A stretch of DNA of 64,000 nt from Micromonospora sp. R77 (GCF_022747945.1 NZ_JALDST010000001.1:806001-870000), one strand, 5' to 3'. Positions 8,949 to 18,304 are shown, numbered from the stretch's first letter. Numbers and translations are program-made. The notes: generated from the letters alone by a model not told the origin.

Positions 8949-10539
8949 GTGGAGACCTCCCCCGCCGACCCGCCCCGCCTCGCCGACCGGCCCCGACCGG
9001 TCGAGCGGCCCGGACCGGCCGACCCGCACCTCGACGCCGCCGTGCCGCCGGCACCCGACGCCGACCCGGAGCCGGACGGGGACGACCCGGGCGACGCGCC
9101 CGAGCCGGGCCGGCACCGTCGGGTCACCCTGCTGGCGCTCGGCGTGCTGGCCGCCGCCTCCGCCGCGGCGCTGGTCGTCGGGGTGCCGAACTGGGGGTCC
9201 GCACCGGCCGACCCGCCCGCCCGCTCACCGCCGCCGAGGCCGAGCGGCTCGCCGCGATGCGGGTCACCAACCACCGCGACCTCCGGTCCGGCGTGCACGT
9301 CACGGTCGGCGGCGGGTCGGGGCGTACCGAACTGGTCGGCTGGGTGGACTGGTCCCGGCCGCTGGTCTACCTCGACGTCGGCGGACCCGGCGCCGGACCG
9401 GACCGCGGCCTGGTCCAGGCGACCGGACCGACCCTGCTGGCCCGCCCCGACCCGACCGCCGTGCCCACCCCCGCACGGCCGCCGCTGATCCCCCCGACCG
9501 ACCGCTGGCGGCTGCCCGAGCCGCCCGCCGGGCGGGATCGGCCGCGGTGGTGGACCTGCTCCTCGATCTCGGCGCGGCCCGGGCCACCGCGTCGGTACCC
9601 GCCGACGCCCGCTGGACCGGCCGCGACACCGTCGCCGGCACCCCGGTGGACGTGCTCCGGACACCCCTGGCGGCCACCGGCGACCCGGCACCGGGCCGCC
9701 AGTTCCGGCTCTGGCTGGACCGGGACGCCCGACTGCACCGGCTGACCGGCCCGCTGCCCGACGGCACCCCCGTGACGGTGGAACTGGCCCGCAGCGACCG
9801 CCCGACACTGCGCCCGGTCGACGCCCTCGGTGGCCGTCCGGGGCTGCCCCGGGCGCTCACCGGGGCCGAGGCGCAGCGGCTGGTCCGGCTGCCGGCCCGG
9901 CTGCGCGCGGGCGGCGGGGCCACCCTGACCCTGACCGCACCGCTCGACCCGACACGGAACCTGCGCGGCGGCGGCTGGCTGAGCTGGACCGGCGCGACGG
10001 CGTACCTGGCCGTGGGTGACCCGACCGCCGCCGGGGGACGGACCCTGCTGCGGTACCGGGCCGGCCAGGTCGGTCGGGCCGAACTGGCCGCCGGCGGCGA
10101 CCCGGCCGCCCCGCCGCCGATCCCCCCGCCCGCCGGCCTCACCTGGTCCACCGCCTCACCCCGGGACGACCTGGACCGGCTGGTGGCAGCGGCGCTCCGG
10201 GCGGGCGCGACGGCGGTCGCCGCCCGGTCGGCGGTCCGGCTGCGCGGCGACCGGGTGGCCGACCGCACCGTGGACGTCATCGAGGTACGCGTGCCACGGT
10301 CGCCGGCACTGCGCTACTGGATCGACCGGACGGGCCTGCTGCGTCGGCTGGAACTGCGTACCGGGCGCGGGGTGTGGGCGCAGCTCGACCTCGGCCCCGG
10401 GCGCGGTGCCGACCCTGCCGACCGGAGCGCGCTGATCCACCGGGTCACGGCCGGCCCTGCCGGCCGATGCGCGCTGAGCCACCGGGTCGCGGCCGGCCGA
10501 GGTGCAAGCCGTGGGTCAGGGCGGGCCGGCCGGCGCTGA
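8949..10539 (+). pseudogene. Membrane-anchored protein with two tandem LppX/LprG-like domains, frameshifted twice
   Basis: Three frames are needed. Part one (GTG 8949 is a provisional start) has an acidic, Pro/Asp-rich cytoplasmic tail and one membrane helix ([20 protein letters not shown]). Part two starts [20 protein letters not shown] and part three runs from [20 protein letters not shown] to the end. The extracytoplasmic region contains two similar units, each opening LT(A/G)AEA(E/Q)RL and closing with a W(L/I)DR segment ([28 protein letters not shown]), the pattern of LppX/LprG-like lipid-binding beta-sandwiches; this fold assignment is inference. The shifts lie near 9211-9222 and 9522-9537, each fitting one missing base. 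The last ~45 codons are repeat-derived (GCGCTGA..CCACCGGGTC, three copies 10428-10553). Confidence 0.6.
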
Positions 10540-10548
10540 GTCGCCGGG

Positions 10549-11724
10549 TCAGGGACGCCAGCCGGTCTGCGCCGCCCACTCCTCGGCCCGCAGGTGCTCC
10601 TCGTCGAACCAGGGGTCGGTCAACGTACCCCCGGTCGCGGTGTCCGGGGCGACGTCCACCAACTCCCGCTTGAGCTGCAGATAGGCGGCCCGCTCGTCCG
10701 GGTCGGCGCGCAGGTGGTCCCGCATCAGCAGCGCGTACCGCCAGCCCGGCGAGCCGGCCACGCGCAGGTGCAGGTTGACCGGGCGGCCCGGGTCGGCGCT
10801 GCCGTGCAGCCGCTTCGCCCACCGGTCGCTGCCGGACGGCCGCGGCGTGTCCCAGCACTCGTCGGGCAGGCGCGGGAACCCGGCGGCGGCGAGCCGCTCC
10901 GCGAGGGGCCCGTCCGCCTCGGCCAGCGACGTCACGGTGAGCTGGACGTCGATCACGTCCGCGGCGGCGAGACCCGCCACGGCGGTCGACCCGATGTGGT
11001 CGACCCGCGGGTCGGCGGGGGCGACCGCGTGCCGGATCCGGGCGGCCAGCCGGGCGTACTGCTGCGGCCAGGTCGGGTCCGGCCCGGTGAGCGCGGCCGG
11101 GTCCGGTCGCACCGCCCGCTGCTCGCGCAGGTTCCGCTCGTAGGGCACCAGCCGGTGGTGCCACAACTCGTCCACCGCGGCGTGCAGCTCGGCCAGCGTG
11201 CCGTCGTTGGGCAGCAGCACGTCGGCCGCCGCCTGCCGGCGGGCGTCGTCGGCCTGCGCGGCGATCCGCCGCTCGGCCTCCGCGCGGTCCATGCCCCGGT
11301 CGCGGGTCAGCCGGGCCAACCGGGTGGTCACCGCCGTCTGCACCACCACCACCAGGTGGTACGTCGGCGCGAGCCCCACCTCGACCAGCAGCGGTACGTC
11401 GTTGACCACCACGGCGTCCGCAGGCGCGGCGGCGGCCAGCTCGGCCGTACGCGCCCGCACCCGCGGATGGGTGATCGCCTCCAGCCGGCGGCGCGCCGAC
11501 TCGTCGCCGAAGACCACCGCACCCAGCGCCGCCCGGTCGAGCGCCCCGTCGGCGTCCAGTACGCGGGTGGAGAAGGCGGCGACGATCTCCGCCAGCCCTT
11601 CGGAGCCGGGGGCGACCACCTCGCGGGCGATCCGGTCGGCGTCGATCACCACCGCCCCCAGCGCGGCGAGCCGCGCCGACACGGCGCTCTTGCCGGACCC
11701 GATGCCACCGGTCAGTCCCACCAT
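10549..11724 (-). CDS. coaE: Dephospho-CoA kinase fused to a GrpB domain
   Basis: A 391-residue fusion. Residues 1-200 are dephospho-CoA kinase, the last step of coenzyme A synthesis: P-loop GGIGSGKS at residues 6-13, IDADRIAREV, and the nucleoside-monophosphate-kinase lid segment. From about 210 follows a GrpB/UPF0157 nucleotidyltransferase-like domain (DPTWPQQYARLAARI, VDHIGSTAVAGLAAADVIDV, VNLHLRV). The same fusion is known in mycobacteria and related actinobacteria, where the second domain may help folding or regulate the kinase. ATG 11722-11724 puts the P-loop at the usual distance; a GTG two codons upstream is possible. No clear ribosome-binding site is seen. A strong G-rich tract lies about 45 bases upstream in the transcript. 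Confidence 0.93.
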   Translation of the reverse strand: MVGLTGGIGSGKSAVSARLAALGAVVIDADRIAREVVAPGSEGLAEIVAAFSTRVLDADGALDRAALGAVVFGDESARRRLEAITHPRVRARTAELAAAAPADAVVVNDVPLLVEVGLAPTYHLVVVVQTAVTTRLARLTRDRGMDRAEAERRIAAQADDARRQAAADVLLPNDGTLAELHAAVDELWHHRLVPYERNLREQRAVRPDPAALTGPDPTWPQQYARLAARIRHAVAPADPRVDHIGSTAVAGLAAADVIDVQLTVTSLAEADGPLAERLAAAGFPRLPDECWDTPRPSGSDRWAKRLHGSADPGRPVNLHLRVAGSPGWRYALLMRDHLRADPDERAAYLQLKRELVDVAPDTATGGTLTDPWFDEEHLRAEEWAAQTGWRP

Positions 11725-11766
11725 CAGCACCGGACCAGTCAACCCGATCACCCACCCCCGACCAAA

Positions 11767-11792
11767 CCCCACCCCCACCCCCGCCCACACCC
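11767..11792 (-). other. G-quadruplex-capable tract in the coaE leader region
   Basis: The plus strand reads four C-runs and more (CCCC A CCCCC A CCCCC G CCC), so the minus strand, which is the coaE sense strand, carries GGG-TGT-GGG-C-GGGGG-T-GGGGG-T-GGGG. Loops of one to three bases are ideal for a stable quadruplex. The tract lies 43-68 bases before the coaE start. A structural role is inference only. Confidence 0.5.
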
Positions 11793-12014
11793 ACGTGATC
11801 ATCTGCACTTCCCGGCACCGACACGCCGGCCAGGAGTGCCGGGAACGTCAGAGGATCTCGTCGAGCCGCGACCTCGACCGGGAGGGGGGCGACGCGGCGG
11901 GGCGACGCGTGACGGCGTGGCGACGGCCCGGGCGCCGGGTGCGGTACAGCGCAGAGTGGACCGGAGGGCGGGGTGTGCCGGCCGATGTCGACCATGTCGC
12001 TCGGGGAACGGCGA

Positions 12015-12064
12015 GGGCCCCGCCCCCGACGACCCGGTGGAACCGGATCGTGGGGGCGGGGCCC
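12015..12064 (-). terminator. Strong hairpin terminator downstream of rpsA
   Basis: A 13-bp perfect stem GGGCCCCGCCCCC/GGGGGCGGGGCCC with a nested hairpin CCGGT-gga-ACCGG in its loop, 65 bases after the rpsA stop. There is no T-run, as usual in high-GC actinomycetes. Being symmetric, it could act in both directions. Confidence 0.75.
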
Positions 12065-12129
12065 GTCGTCAGTGACCTCTCCAGGTCTGCCGCGTCGTCA
12101 GACGCGCCGCGCCGGAGGTGTCGCAGCGG

Positions 12130-13626
12130 TCACTTGCCGCCGGCGAGCTTCTCCCGCAGAGCGGCGAGCGCCTCGTCGGTGGCCAGGGTGCCGGCCGGCT
12201 CCTCGGCCTGCCGGCTCGGGGCCGACGAGCTGGTCGAGGTGGTGGTGCCACCGGTCGACACGGCCGGAGCCGGGTTGGCAGCGGCCTCGGCGTCGGCGGC
12301 CCGGGAGGTCTGCACCTGCTTGGTGTGGGCCTCCCAGCGCTGACGGGCCTCGGCGTACTGGTTCTCCCAGGTCTCGCGCTGCTTGTCGTACCCCTCGAGC
12401 CACTCGCCCGTCTCCGGGTCGAAGCCCTCCGGGTAGATGTAGTTGCCCTCGGCGTCGTACGTCGCGGCCATGCCGTAGAGGGTCGGGTCGAAGTGCTCCT
12501 CGCCCTCGACGAAGCCCTCGTTGGCCTGCTTGAGCGACAGCGAGATCCGGCGGCGCTCCAGGTCGATGTCGATGACCTTGACCATGACCTCGGAGCCGAC
12601 CTGGACGACCTGCTCCGGGATCTCCACGTGGCGCTCGGCCAGCTCGGAGATGTGGACCAGGCCCTCGATGCCGTCGTCCACCCGGACGAAGGCGCCGAAC
12701 GGCACCAGCTTGGTGACCTTACCCGGCACGATCTGCTGGATCGCGTGGGTGCGGGCGAACTGCCGCCACGGGTCCTCCTGGGTCGCCTTCAGCGACAGCG
12801 AGACCCGCTCGCGGTCCAGGTCGACGTCCAGGACCTCGACCTCGACCTCCTGGCCCACCTCGACGACCTCGGACGGGTGGTCGATGTGCTTCCAGGAGAG
12901 CTCGGAGACGTGCACCAGACCGTCCACGCCGCCGAGGTCGACGAAGGCGCCGAAGTTGACGATCGAGGACACGACGCCCTTGCGGACCTGGCCCTTCTGC
13001 AGCTTGTTGAGGAACTCGGTGCGCACCTCGGACTGCGTCTGCTCCAGCCACGCCCGGCGGGACAGCACCACGTTGTTGCGGTTCTTGTCCAGCTCGATGA
13101 TCTTGGCCTCGAGCTCGCGGCCGACGTACGGCTGCAGGTCACGCACCCGCCGCATCTCGACGAGCGAGGCGGGCAGGAAGCCGCGCAGCCCGATGTCGAG
13201 GATGAGACCACCCTTGACGACCTCGATGACCGAGCCGCGGACGACACCGTCCTCGTCCTTGATCTTCTCGATCGTGCCCCAGGCCCGCTCGTACTGCGCC
13301 CGCTTCTTGGAGAGGATCAGACGACCCTCCTTGTCCTCCTTCTGGAGGACCAGGGCCTCGATGTGGTCACCGACCGAGACGACCTCGGCGGGGTCCACGT
13401 CGTGCTTGATCGACAACTCCCGAGAGGGAATGACGCCCTCGGTCTTGTAGCCGATGTCGAGCAGGACCTCGTCCCGATCGACCTTGACGACGGTGCCTTC
13501 GACAATGTCGCCGTCGTTGAAGTACTTGATGGTCTCGTCGATCGCGGCGAGGAAAGCCTCCTCGGAACCGAGATCGTCGTGGGTGACCCGGGTGGCGCTC
13601 GAGGGGGCCTCGATGCTGCTCGTCAT
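12130..13626 (-). CDS. rpsA: 30S ribosomal protein S1
   Basis: A 498-residue ribosomal protein S1 with four S1 (OB-fold) RNA-binding domains, at roughly residues 36-108, 125-190, 205-275 and 290-362, the usual number for actinobacteria (E. coli has six). The third and fourth repeats show the canonical FGAFVDLGGVDGLVHVSELS and FGAFVRVDDGIEGLVHISEL. The C-terminal tail, after YGMAATYDAEGNYIYPEGFD, is low-complexity (Ser/Thr/Ala) and ends EALAALREKLAGGK. It helps the ribosome bind structured or leaderless-poor mRNAs. The ATG at 13624-13626 is preceded by GGAG eleven bases upstream. Expression should be high; a strong hairpin follows the gene. Confidence 0.97.
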   Translation of the reverse strand: MTSSIEAPSSATRVTHDDLGSEEAFLAAIDETIKYFNDGDIVEGTVVKVDRDEVLLDIGYKTEGVIPSRELSIKHDVDPAEVVSVGDHIEALVLQKEDKEGRLILSKKRAQYERAWGTIEKIKDEDGVVRGSVIEVVKGGLILDIGLRGFLPASLVEMRRVRDLQPYVGRELEAKIIELDKNRNNVVLSRRAWLEQTQSEVRTEFLNKLQKGQVRKGVVSSIVNFGAFVDLGGVDGLVHVSELSWKHIDHPSEVVEVGQEVEVEVLDVDLDRERVSLSLKATQEDPWRQFARTHAIQQIVPGKVTKLVPFGAFVRVDDGIEGLVHISELAERHVEIPEQVVQVGSEVMVKVIDIDLERRRISLSLKQANEGFVEGEEHFDPTLYGMAATYDAEGNYIYPEGFDPETGEWLEGYDKQRETWENQYAEARQRWEAHTKQVQTSRAADAEAAANPAPAVSTGGTTTSTSSSAPSRQAEEPAGTLATDEALAALREKLAGGK

Positions 13627-14015
13627 GTGGGCGGTTGCTCCGGTCGGATGGGTTGTCACAGCAGGCGTGGTGTCGCAGTGACCATTTCGCGCCAACGGAT
13701 CCGCCGCCGGGACACACCGAACGATCGCCAAGTGAAGATCATTAGTGGCTCCGGTGACCGCGCACCTGCTCCCTGCCGAGGCACACGATCCGCGAGCGCA
13801 TCGTCTAGCCTACCCGCTGCATTACCACAGCGTGCAAGGCCTCCCGTCCTGTCGCACCCGCGCCAGCTGCGAAAGAGGAGATTTCGCGCGGTAAGGGGCG
13901 GTCGCTGTCTCGTCCGTCACACCAGCCCCATCCGTACCATCGGCCGGCCCGGCCGCCGCGACGCGCCGGGCCGGTCGGTGACGGCGCCGAGGCGACCGGG
14001 GCCTAGCGTTACCGG
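13627..14015. other. Divergent intergenic region between rpsA and methyltransferase
   Basis: About 390 bases without a supportable gene. It must carry the rpsA leader and promoter on the minus strand. At its right end TAGCGT (14004-14009) lies six bases before the methyltransferase GTG and is a good -10 box for a leaderless transcript. An AT-richer patch near 13735-13750 (AAGTGAAGATCATTAG) may contain rpsA promoter elements but I could not define them. Confidence 0.4.
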
Positions 14016-14816
14016 GTGGATGACGACAGGGTGACCCGGCGCCGGGTGGGCGACGGCGAGGTGCGGCGGGCCAACCGCGGCTGGTGGGACGGCGACGCCG
14101 ACGACTACCAGGCCGAACACGGCGCCTTCCTGGGCGACGTGGACTTCGTCTGGTGCCCGGAGGGGCTGCGCGAGGCCGACGCCCACCTGCTCGGCGACGT
14201 CGGCGGCCGCCGGGTCCTGGAACTCGGCTGCGGTGCCGCGTCCGCCGCCCGCTGGCTGGCCGCGCAGGGTGCCCGGCCGGTCGCCCTGGACCTCTCCGCC
14301 GGCATGTTGCGGCACGCCGCGCGCGCCGCCGCCAGCACCGGGGTACGCGTGCCGCTGGTGCAGGCCGACGCGCTCGCCCTGCCCTTCGCCGACGCGGCGT
14401 TCGACATCGTCTGCACCGCGTTCGGCGCGATCCCCTTCGTCGACGACTCGGCCGCGGTGATGCGGGAGGTGGCCCGGGTGCTGCGCCCCGGCGGTCGGTG
14501 GGTCTTCTCGGTGACCCACCCGATGCGCTGGGTCTTCCTGGACGACCCCGGCGAGGGCGGCCTGACCGCCGTCCACTCCTACTTCGACCGCTCCCCGTAC
14601 GTCGAGCAGGACGAGCACGGGGTGGCCACGTACGTCGAGCAGCACCGCACCCTCGGCGACCGGATCCGGGAACTGGTCGGGGCCGGGTTCCGCCTGCTGG
14701 ACCTGGTGGAACCCGAGTGGCCCGAAGGGCACCAGGGGATCTGGGGCCAGTGGAGCCCGCTGCGCGGCCGGCTCTTCCCCGGCACCGCCATCTTCGTCGC
14801 CGAGAAGCCGGCCTGA
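14016..14816 (+). CDS. Class I SAM-dependent methyltransferase
   Basis: A 266-residue methyltransferase. Motif I is VLELGCGAASAARWLAAQGA (residues about 67-86), followed by PVALDLSAGML (acidic residue binding the ribose), a motif with QADALALPFADAAFDIV, and motif-V-like VLRPGGRWVFSVTHPMRW. The overall pattern matches the Methyltransf_11 group, small-molecule methyltransferases found throughout actinomycetes. No ribosome-binding site is seen; GTG 14016 lies six bases after TAGCGT, so the message is probably leaderless. It stands alone and its substrate is unknown. Confidence 0.88.
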   Translation: MDDDRVTRRRVGDGEVRRANRGWWDGDADDYQAEHGAFLGDVDFVWCPEGLREADAHLLGDVGGRRVLELGCGAASAARWLAAQGARPVALDLSAGMLRHAARAAASTGVRVPLVQADALALPFADAAFDIVCTAFGAIPFVDDSAAVMREVARVLRPGGRWVFSVTHPMRWVFLDDPGEGGLTAVHSYFDRSPYVEQDEHGVATYVEQHRTLGDRIRELVGAGFRLLDLVEPEWPEGHQGIWGQWSPLRGRLFPGTAIFVAEKPA

Positions 14817-14854
14817 CGCACCCGTCGCACGCGCTGTGCGCCCGGCCGAGCCCG

Positions 14855-14956
14855 AGCGGCGAGCGGCAGTACGAGCTGGTCGCCGAGAGCGCCGAGCTGA
14901 TCGAGCTCACCGAACCGTTCGAGATCAAGCTGCCCGTCGGGGAGATCACCCCCTGA
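14855..14956 (+). pseudogene. Possible C-terminal fragment of a Uma2-type endonuclease
   Basis: A short open stretch reads SGERQYELVAESAELIELTE then PFEIKLPVGEITP and TGA at 14954. This resembles the C-terminal end of Uma2/DUF820 PD-(D/E)XK proteins (YELV..LTEPF.V.L.P). No N-terminal part with catalytic residues is present and there is no plausible start, so it is at best a relic. Low confidence. Confidence 0.35.
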
Positions 14957-15000
14957 GCCGTCCGGCGTTTCCGGGCAGGCGCGCCGGGTACCCGGACGGC

Positions 15001-15219
15001 ATGGCCGAGAAGGAGTTCCGAACGGGCGACCACGTCTCCTGGGCCAGCCACAGCGGCCGGGCGTACGGCGTGGTCACGGGAAAGATCACCGAGCGGACCC
15101 ACGTCCGCGGGCACGCGGTGAACGCGTCCCCGGAGGACCCGCAGTACCGGATCCGCAACGACGACTCGGGTCGGGACGTGGCCCACCGCCCGGAGGTAAT
15201 GCGCCGTGAAGAACGATGA
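15001..15219 (+). CDS. DUF2945 (HVA1/TUDOR-like) small protein
   Basis: A 72-residue protein: FRTGDHVSWASHSGRAYGVV then TGKITERTHVRGHAVNAS, SPEDPQYRIRNDDSGRDVAH. This is the DUF2945 pattern (hypervirulence-associated TUDOR-like domain), a small beta-barrel often next to DUF3140. Function unknown. The last 14 bases overlap the start of the DUF3140 gene, so the two form a coupled pair. Confidence 0.82.
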   Translation: MAEKEFRTGDHVSWASHSGRAYGVVTGKITERTHVRGHAVNASPEDPQYRIRNDDSGRDVAHRPEVMRREER

Positions 15220-15553
15220 CGAGCAGGAGATCTACCGGGAGTTCACCGAGGCGGTGAACATGAGGCCCGGCGAGCTGTCGAGCTGGCTGGAGACCGACGA
15301 GTCGAAGCAGGTCGGCTGGCACAAGGGCGGGAAGTCGGGCGGCGGCGAGTCGGTCGGCCACGAGTCGGGCCGGCGGATCATCGACCTGCTGCGCCGCAAG
15401 CGCGCCGAACTCTCCGCGGCCGACTACCAGCACATGCGCAAGGTCGTCGGGTACGTGCACCGGCACATGGCGCAGCGCCCCTCCGGCGACGTCCGGGACA
15501 CCAAGTGGCGCTGGTCGCTGATGAACTGGGGGCACGACCCGCTCAAGGGCTGA
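15206..15553 (+). CDS. DUF3140 protein
   Basis: A 115-residue charged protein with the DUF3140 pattern: EFTEAVNMRPGELSSWLETD, SVGHESGRRIIDLLRRKR, and the C-terminal VRDTKWRWSLMNWGHDPLKG. Such proteins are thought to bind DNA; the W-rich end is highly conserved. GTG 15206 has GGAGG nine bases upstream inside the preceding gene, so it is coupled to the DUF2945 gene. The pair's role, perhaps stress or DNA protection, is inference. Confidence 0.83.
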   Translation: MKNDDEQEIYREFTEAVNMRPGELSSWLETDESKQVGWHKGGKSGGGESVGHESGRRIIDLLRRKRAELSAADYQHMRKVVGYVHRHMAQRPSGDVRDTKWRWSLMNWGHDPLKG

Positions 15554-15604
15554 CCGCGCCTGACACCCGGCACTGGCAACCCATCGCCCCGACGAGGGCG
15601 CCGA

Positions 15605-18304
15605 TCAGTGGTCGGCGCTGTTCCAGTCGCGGCCCTCGCCGACGGAGACCTCCAGCGGCACCGACAGCGGGTACGCCTCACCCATCTCCTTGCGGACCAG
15701 CGCCTCCAGGGTCTCCCGCTCGCCGGGGGCGACCTCGAAGACCAACTCGTCGTGCACCTGGAGCAGCATCCGGGACCGCAGCCCGGCGTCGCGCAGCGCG
15801 GTGTCCACGTGCAGCATGGCGACCTTGATGATGTCGGCGGCGGAGCCCTGGATCGGGGCGTTCAGGGCCATCCGCTCGGCCATCTCCCGGCGCTGCCGGT
15901 TGTCGCTGACCAGGTCGGGCAGGTAGCGCCGGCGCCCCAGGATGGTGGAGGTGTAGCCGTCCTGCCGGGCCCGGGCCACCACCTCGTGCAGGTAGTCGCG
16001 GACGCCGCCGAAGCCGGTGAAGTAGTTCTCCATCAGGCCGCGGGCCTCCTCGGCGGTGATGCCGAGCTGCTGGGACAGGCCGAAGGCGCTCAGCCCGTAC
16101 GCCAGGCCGTAGTTCATCGCCTTGATCTTGCGGCGCTGGTCGGCGGTGACCTGGTCGACCGGGACGGCGAAGACCGACGAGGCGGTGGCGGCGTGGAAGT
16201 CGTGACCGGAGTTGAACGCCTCGATCAGCGCGTCGTCCGACGACAGGTGCGCCATGATCCGCATCTCGATCTGGCTGTAGTCGGCGGTGAGGAGGCATTC
16301 GTAGCCCTCTCCCACCACGAACGCCCGGCGGATCCGCCGCCCCTCCTCGGTGCGGATGGGGATGTTCTGCAGGTTGGGTTCGGTGGACGAGAGCCGGCCG
16401 GTGGCCGCCACCGTCTGGTTGAACGTGGTGTGGATCCGGCCGTCGTCGGAGACCGACTTGAGCAGCCCGTCGACGGTGGACTTGAGCTTCGCCACGTCCC
16501 GGTGCCGCAGCAGGTGCTCCAGCACCTGGTGCGGCTGCTGCGCGTAGAGCCACTGGAGCGCGTCGGCGTCGGTGGTGTAACCCGTCTTGATCTTCTTGGT
16601 CTTGGGCAGCCCCAGCTCGCCGAAGAGGATCTCCTGGAGCTGCTTGGGCGAGCCGAGGTTGAACTCCCGGCCGACGGCCGCGTACGCGCCCTGGGCGGCG
16701 GCCTTCACCTCGGCGGCGAAGTGCGCCTCCAGCTCGGACAGGTAGTCGGTGTCGGCGGCGATGCCGGTGCGCTCCATGGTCGCCAGCACCCGCATCAGCG
16801 GCAGCTCCACGCCGGCCATCAGCCGGGCGGACTGCTCGCCGTCGCGGGACAGCTCGGCGTCGATCGCGTCGGCCAGGTCGAGGGTGGCCCGGGCCTGGAG
16901 CATCAGGTTCTGCTCGGCCTCGCCGTCGACGCCGAGCCCGTCGAGGGTGAGCTGGCCGGTCTCCGGCGCGTCGACCCGCAGCTCCCGGTGCAGGTAGCGC
17001 AGCGCCAGGTCGGTCAGGTCGTAGGAACGCTGGTCGGGGCGGGCCAGGTAGGCGGCGATCTGGGTGTCGCGGGCGATGCCGGCCAGCTGCCAGCCGTGCG
17101 CGGCGAAGGCCAGCACGGCGGGCTTGCTGTCGTGCAGCACCTTGGGCCGCTCGGCGTCGGCCAGCCAACCGGCCAGCGCGGACTCGTCGGTCGCGTCGAG
17201 GGTGGCCGGGTCGAACCAGGCCGCCGCACCGGCGGCGGTGGCCAGCGCCATCCCGGTCACCGTGGCGGTGTGCCGCCGGTTGGGGCCGGTGTCCAGCTTC
17301 ACGGCCAGCCCGACCGGGGTGCCGGCCGGGGCGTGCGTCTCCAGCCAGCCGGCGAGCGCGCCGGGCTCGGTGAGCTTCTCGCCGGCCAGGTCGAAGCCGG
17401 CCTCGGCCTCCGGCTCGACGGCCTCCAGGTACTGGTAGAGCCGGTCGCGCAGGATGCGGAACTGGAGGGTGTCGAAGACCTGGTGCACGGCCTCCCGGTC
17501 CCAGCCCTGCCAGCGGGCGTCCTCGGGGCGGATCGGCAGCTCCAGGTCGGAGACCAGGCAGTTGATCTCGTAGTTGCGGATCACGTCGGCGAGCCGCTCG
17601 CGCAGGCTGTCGCCGGCCTTGCCCTTGATCTCGTCGGCCCGGGCGATGACGCCGTCCACCCCGCCGTACGTGTTGATCCACTTCGCGGCGGTCTTCGGGC
17701 CGACCCCGGGGATGCCGGGCAGGTTGTCGCTGGTCTCGCCGACCAGGGCGGCCAGGTCGCGGTAGCGCTGCGGGCCGACGCCGTACTTCGCCTCGATCGC
17801 GGCCGGGTCCATCCGGGCCAGGTCGGAGACGCCCTTGCGCGGGTAGAGCACGGTGACGTCGTCGCCGACGAGCTGGAACGCGTCCCGGTCGCCGGTGCTG
17901 ATCAGCACCTGCATGCCCTGGTCGCGGGCCTGGCAGGCGAGGGTGGCGATGACGTCGTCGGCCTCGTAGCCCTCGGCCTCCACCACCGGGATGCGCAGCG
18001 CGGCGAGGACCTCCTTGACCAGGCTGACCTGGCCCTTGAAGTCGGTCGGGGTCTCGCTGCGGCCGGCCTTGTACTCCGCGTACTTCTCGGTGCGGAAGGA
18101 GCGGCGGGAGACGTCGAACGCGACCACGATGTGGGTGGGCTGCTCGTCGCGCAGCACGTTGATCAGCATCGAGGTGAAGCCGTAGACCGCGTTGGTCGGC
18201 TGCCCGGTCGTGGTGGAGAAGTTCTCCACCGGCAGGGCGAAGAAGGCCCGGTATGCCAGGGAGTGTCCGTCGACGAGGAGCAGGCGCGGCGTCGTAGCTG
18301 TCAC
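15605..18304 (-). CDS. polA: DNA polymerase I
   Basis: An 899-residue DNA polymerase I. Residues 1-300 are the 5'-3' flap nuclease (VDGHSLAYRAFFALP, EADDVIATLA, GDRDAFQLV, GVGPKTAAKWI). The central exonuclease-like domain lacks the acidic proofreading residues, as in mycobacterial and Thermus enzymes. The polymerase domain shows motif A (TADYSQIEMRIMAH), motif B (RRKIKAMNYGLAYGLSAFG) and motif C (LQVHDELVFE). It fills gaps in excision repair and removes primers. GTG 18302-18304 is chosen because TAGAGT lies seven bases before it, a leaderless -10 arrangement, and TATTPRLLLVDGHS is the usual N-terminus; an ATG at 18334 is an alternative. Confidence 0.97.
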   Translation of the reverse strand: MTATTPRLLLVDGHSLAYRAFFALPVENFSTTTGQPTNAVYGFTSMLINVLRDEQPTHIVVAFDVSRRSFRTEKYAEYKAGRSETPTDFKGQVSLVKEVLAALRIPVVEAEGYEADDVIATLACQARDQGMQVLISTGDRDAFQLVGDDVTVLYPRKGVSDLARMDPAAIEAKYGVGPQRYRDLAALVGETSDNLPGIPGVGPKTAAKWINTYGGVDGVIARADEIKGKAGDSLRERLADVIRNYEINCLVSDLELPIRPEDARWQGWDREAVHQVFDTLQFRILRDRLYQYLEAVEPEAEAGFDLAGEKLTEPGALAGWLETHAPAGTPVGLAVKLDTGPNRRHTATVTGMALATAAGAAAWFDPATLDATDESALAGWLADAERPKVLHDSKPAVLAFAAHGWQLAGIARDTQIAAYLARPDQRSYDLTDLALRYLHRELRVDAPETGQLTLDGLGVDGEAEQNLMLQARATLDLADAIDAELSRDGEQSARLMAGVELPLMRVLATMERTGIAADTDYLSELEAHFAAEVKAAAQGAYAAVGREFNLGSPKQLQEILFGELGLPKTKKIKTGYTTDADALQWLYAQQPHQVLEHLLRHRDVAKLKSTVDGLLKSVSDDGRIHTTFNQTVAATGRLSSTEPNLQNIPIRTEEGRRIRRAFVVGEGYECLLTADYSQIEMRIMAHLSSDDALIEAFNSGHDFHAATASSVFAVPVDQVTADQRRKIKAMNYGLAYGLSAFGLSQQLGITAEEARGLMENYFTGFGGVRDYLHEVVARARQDGYTSTILGRRRYLPDLVSDNRQRREMAERMALNAPIQGSAADIIKVAMLHVDTALRDAGLRSRMLLQVHDELVFEVAPGERETLEALVRKEMGEAYPLSVPLEVSVGEGRDWNSADH

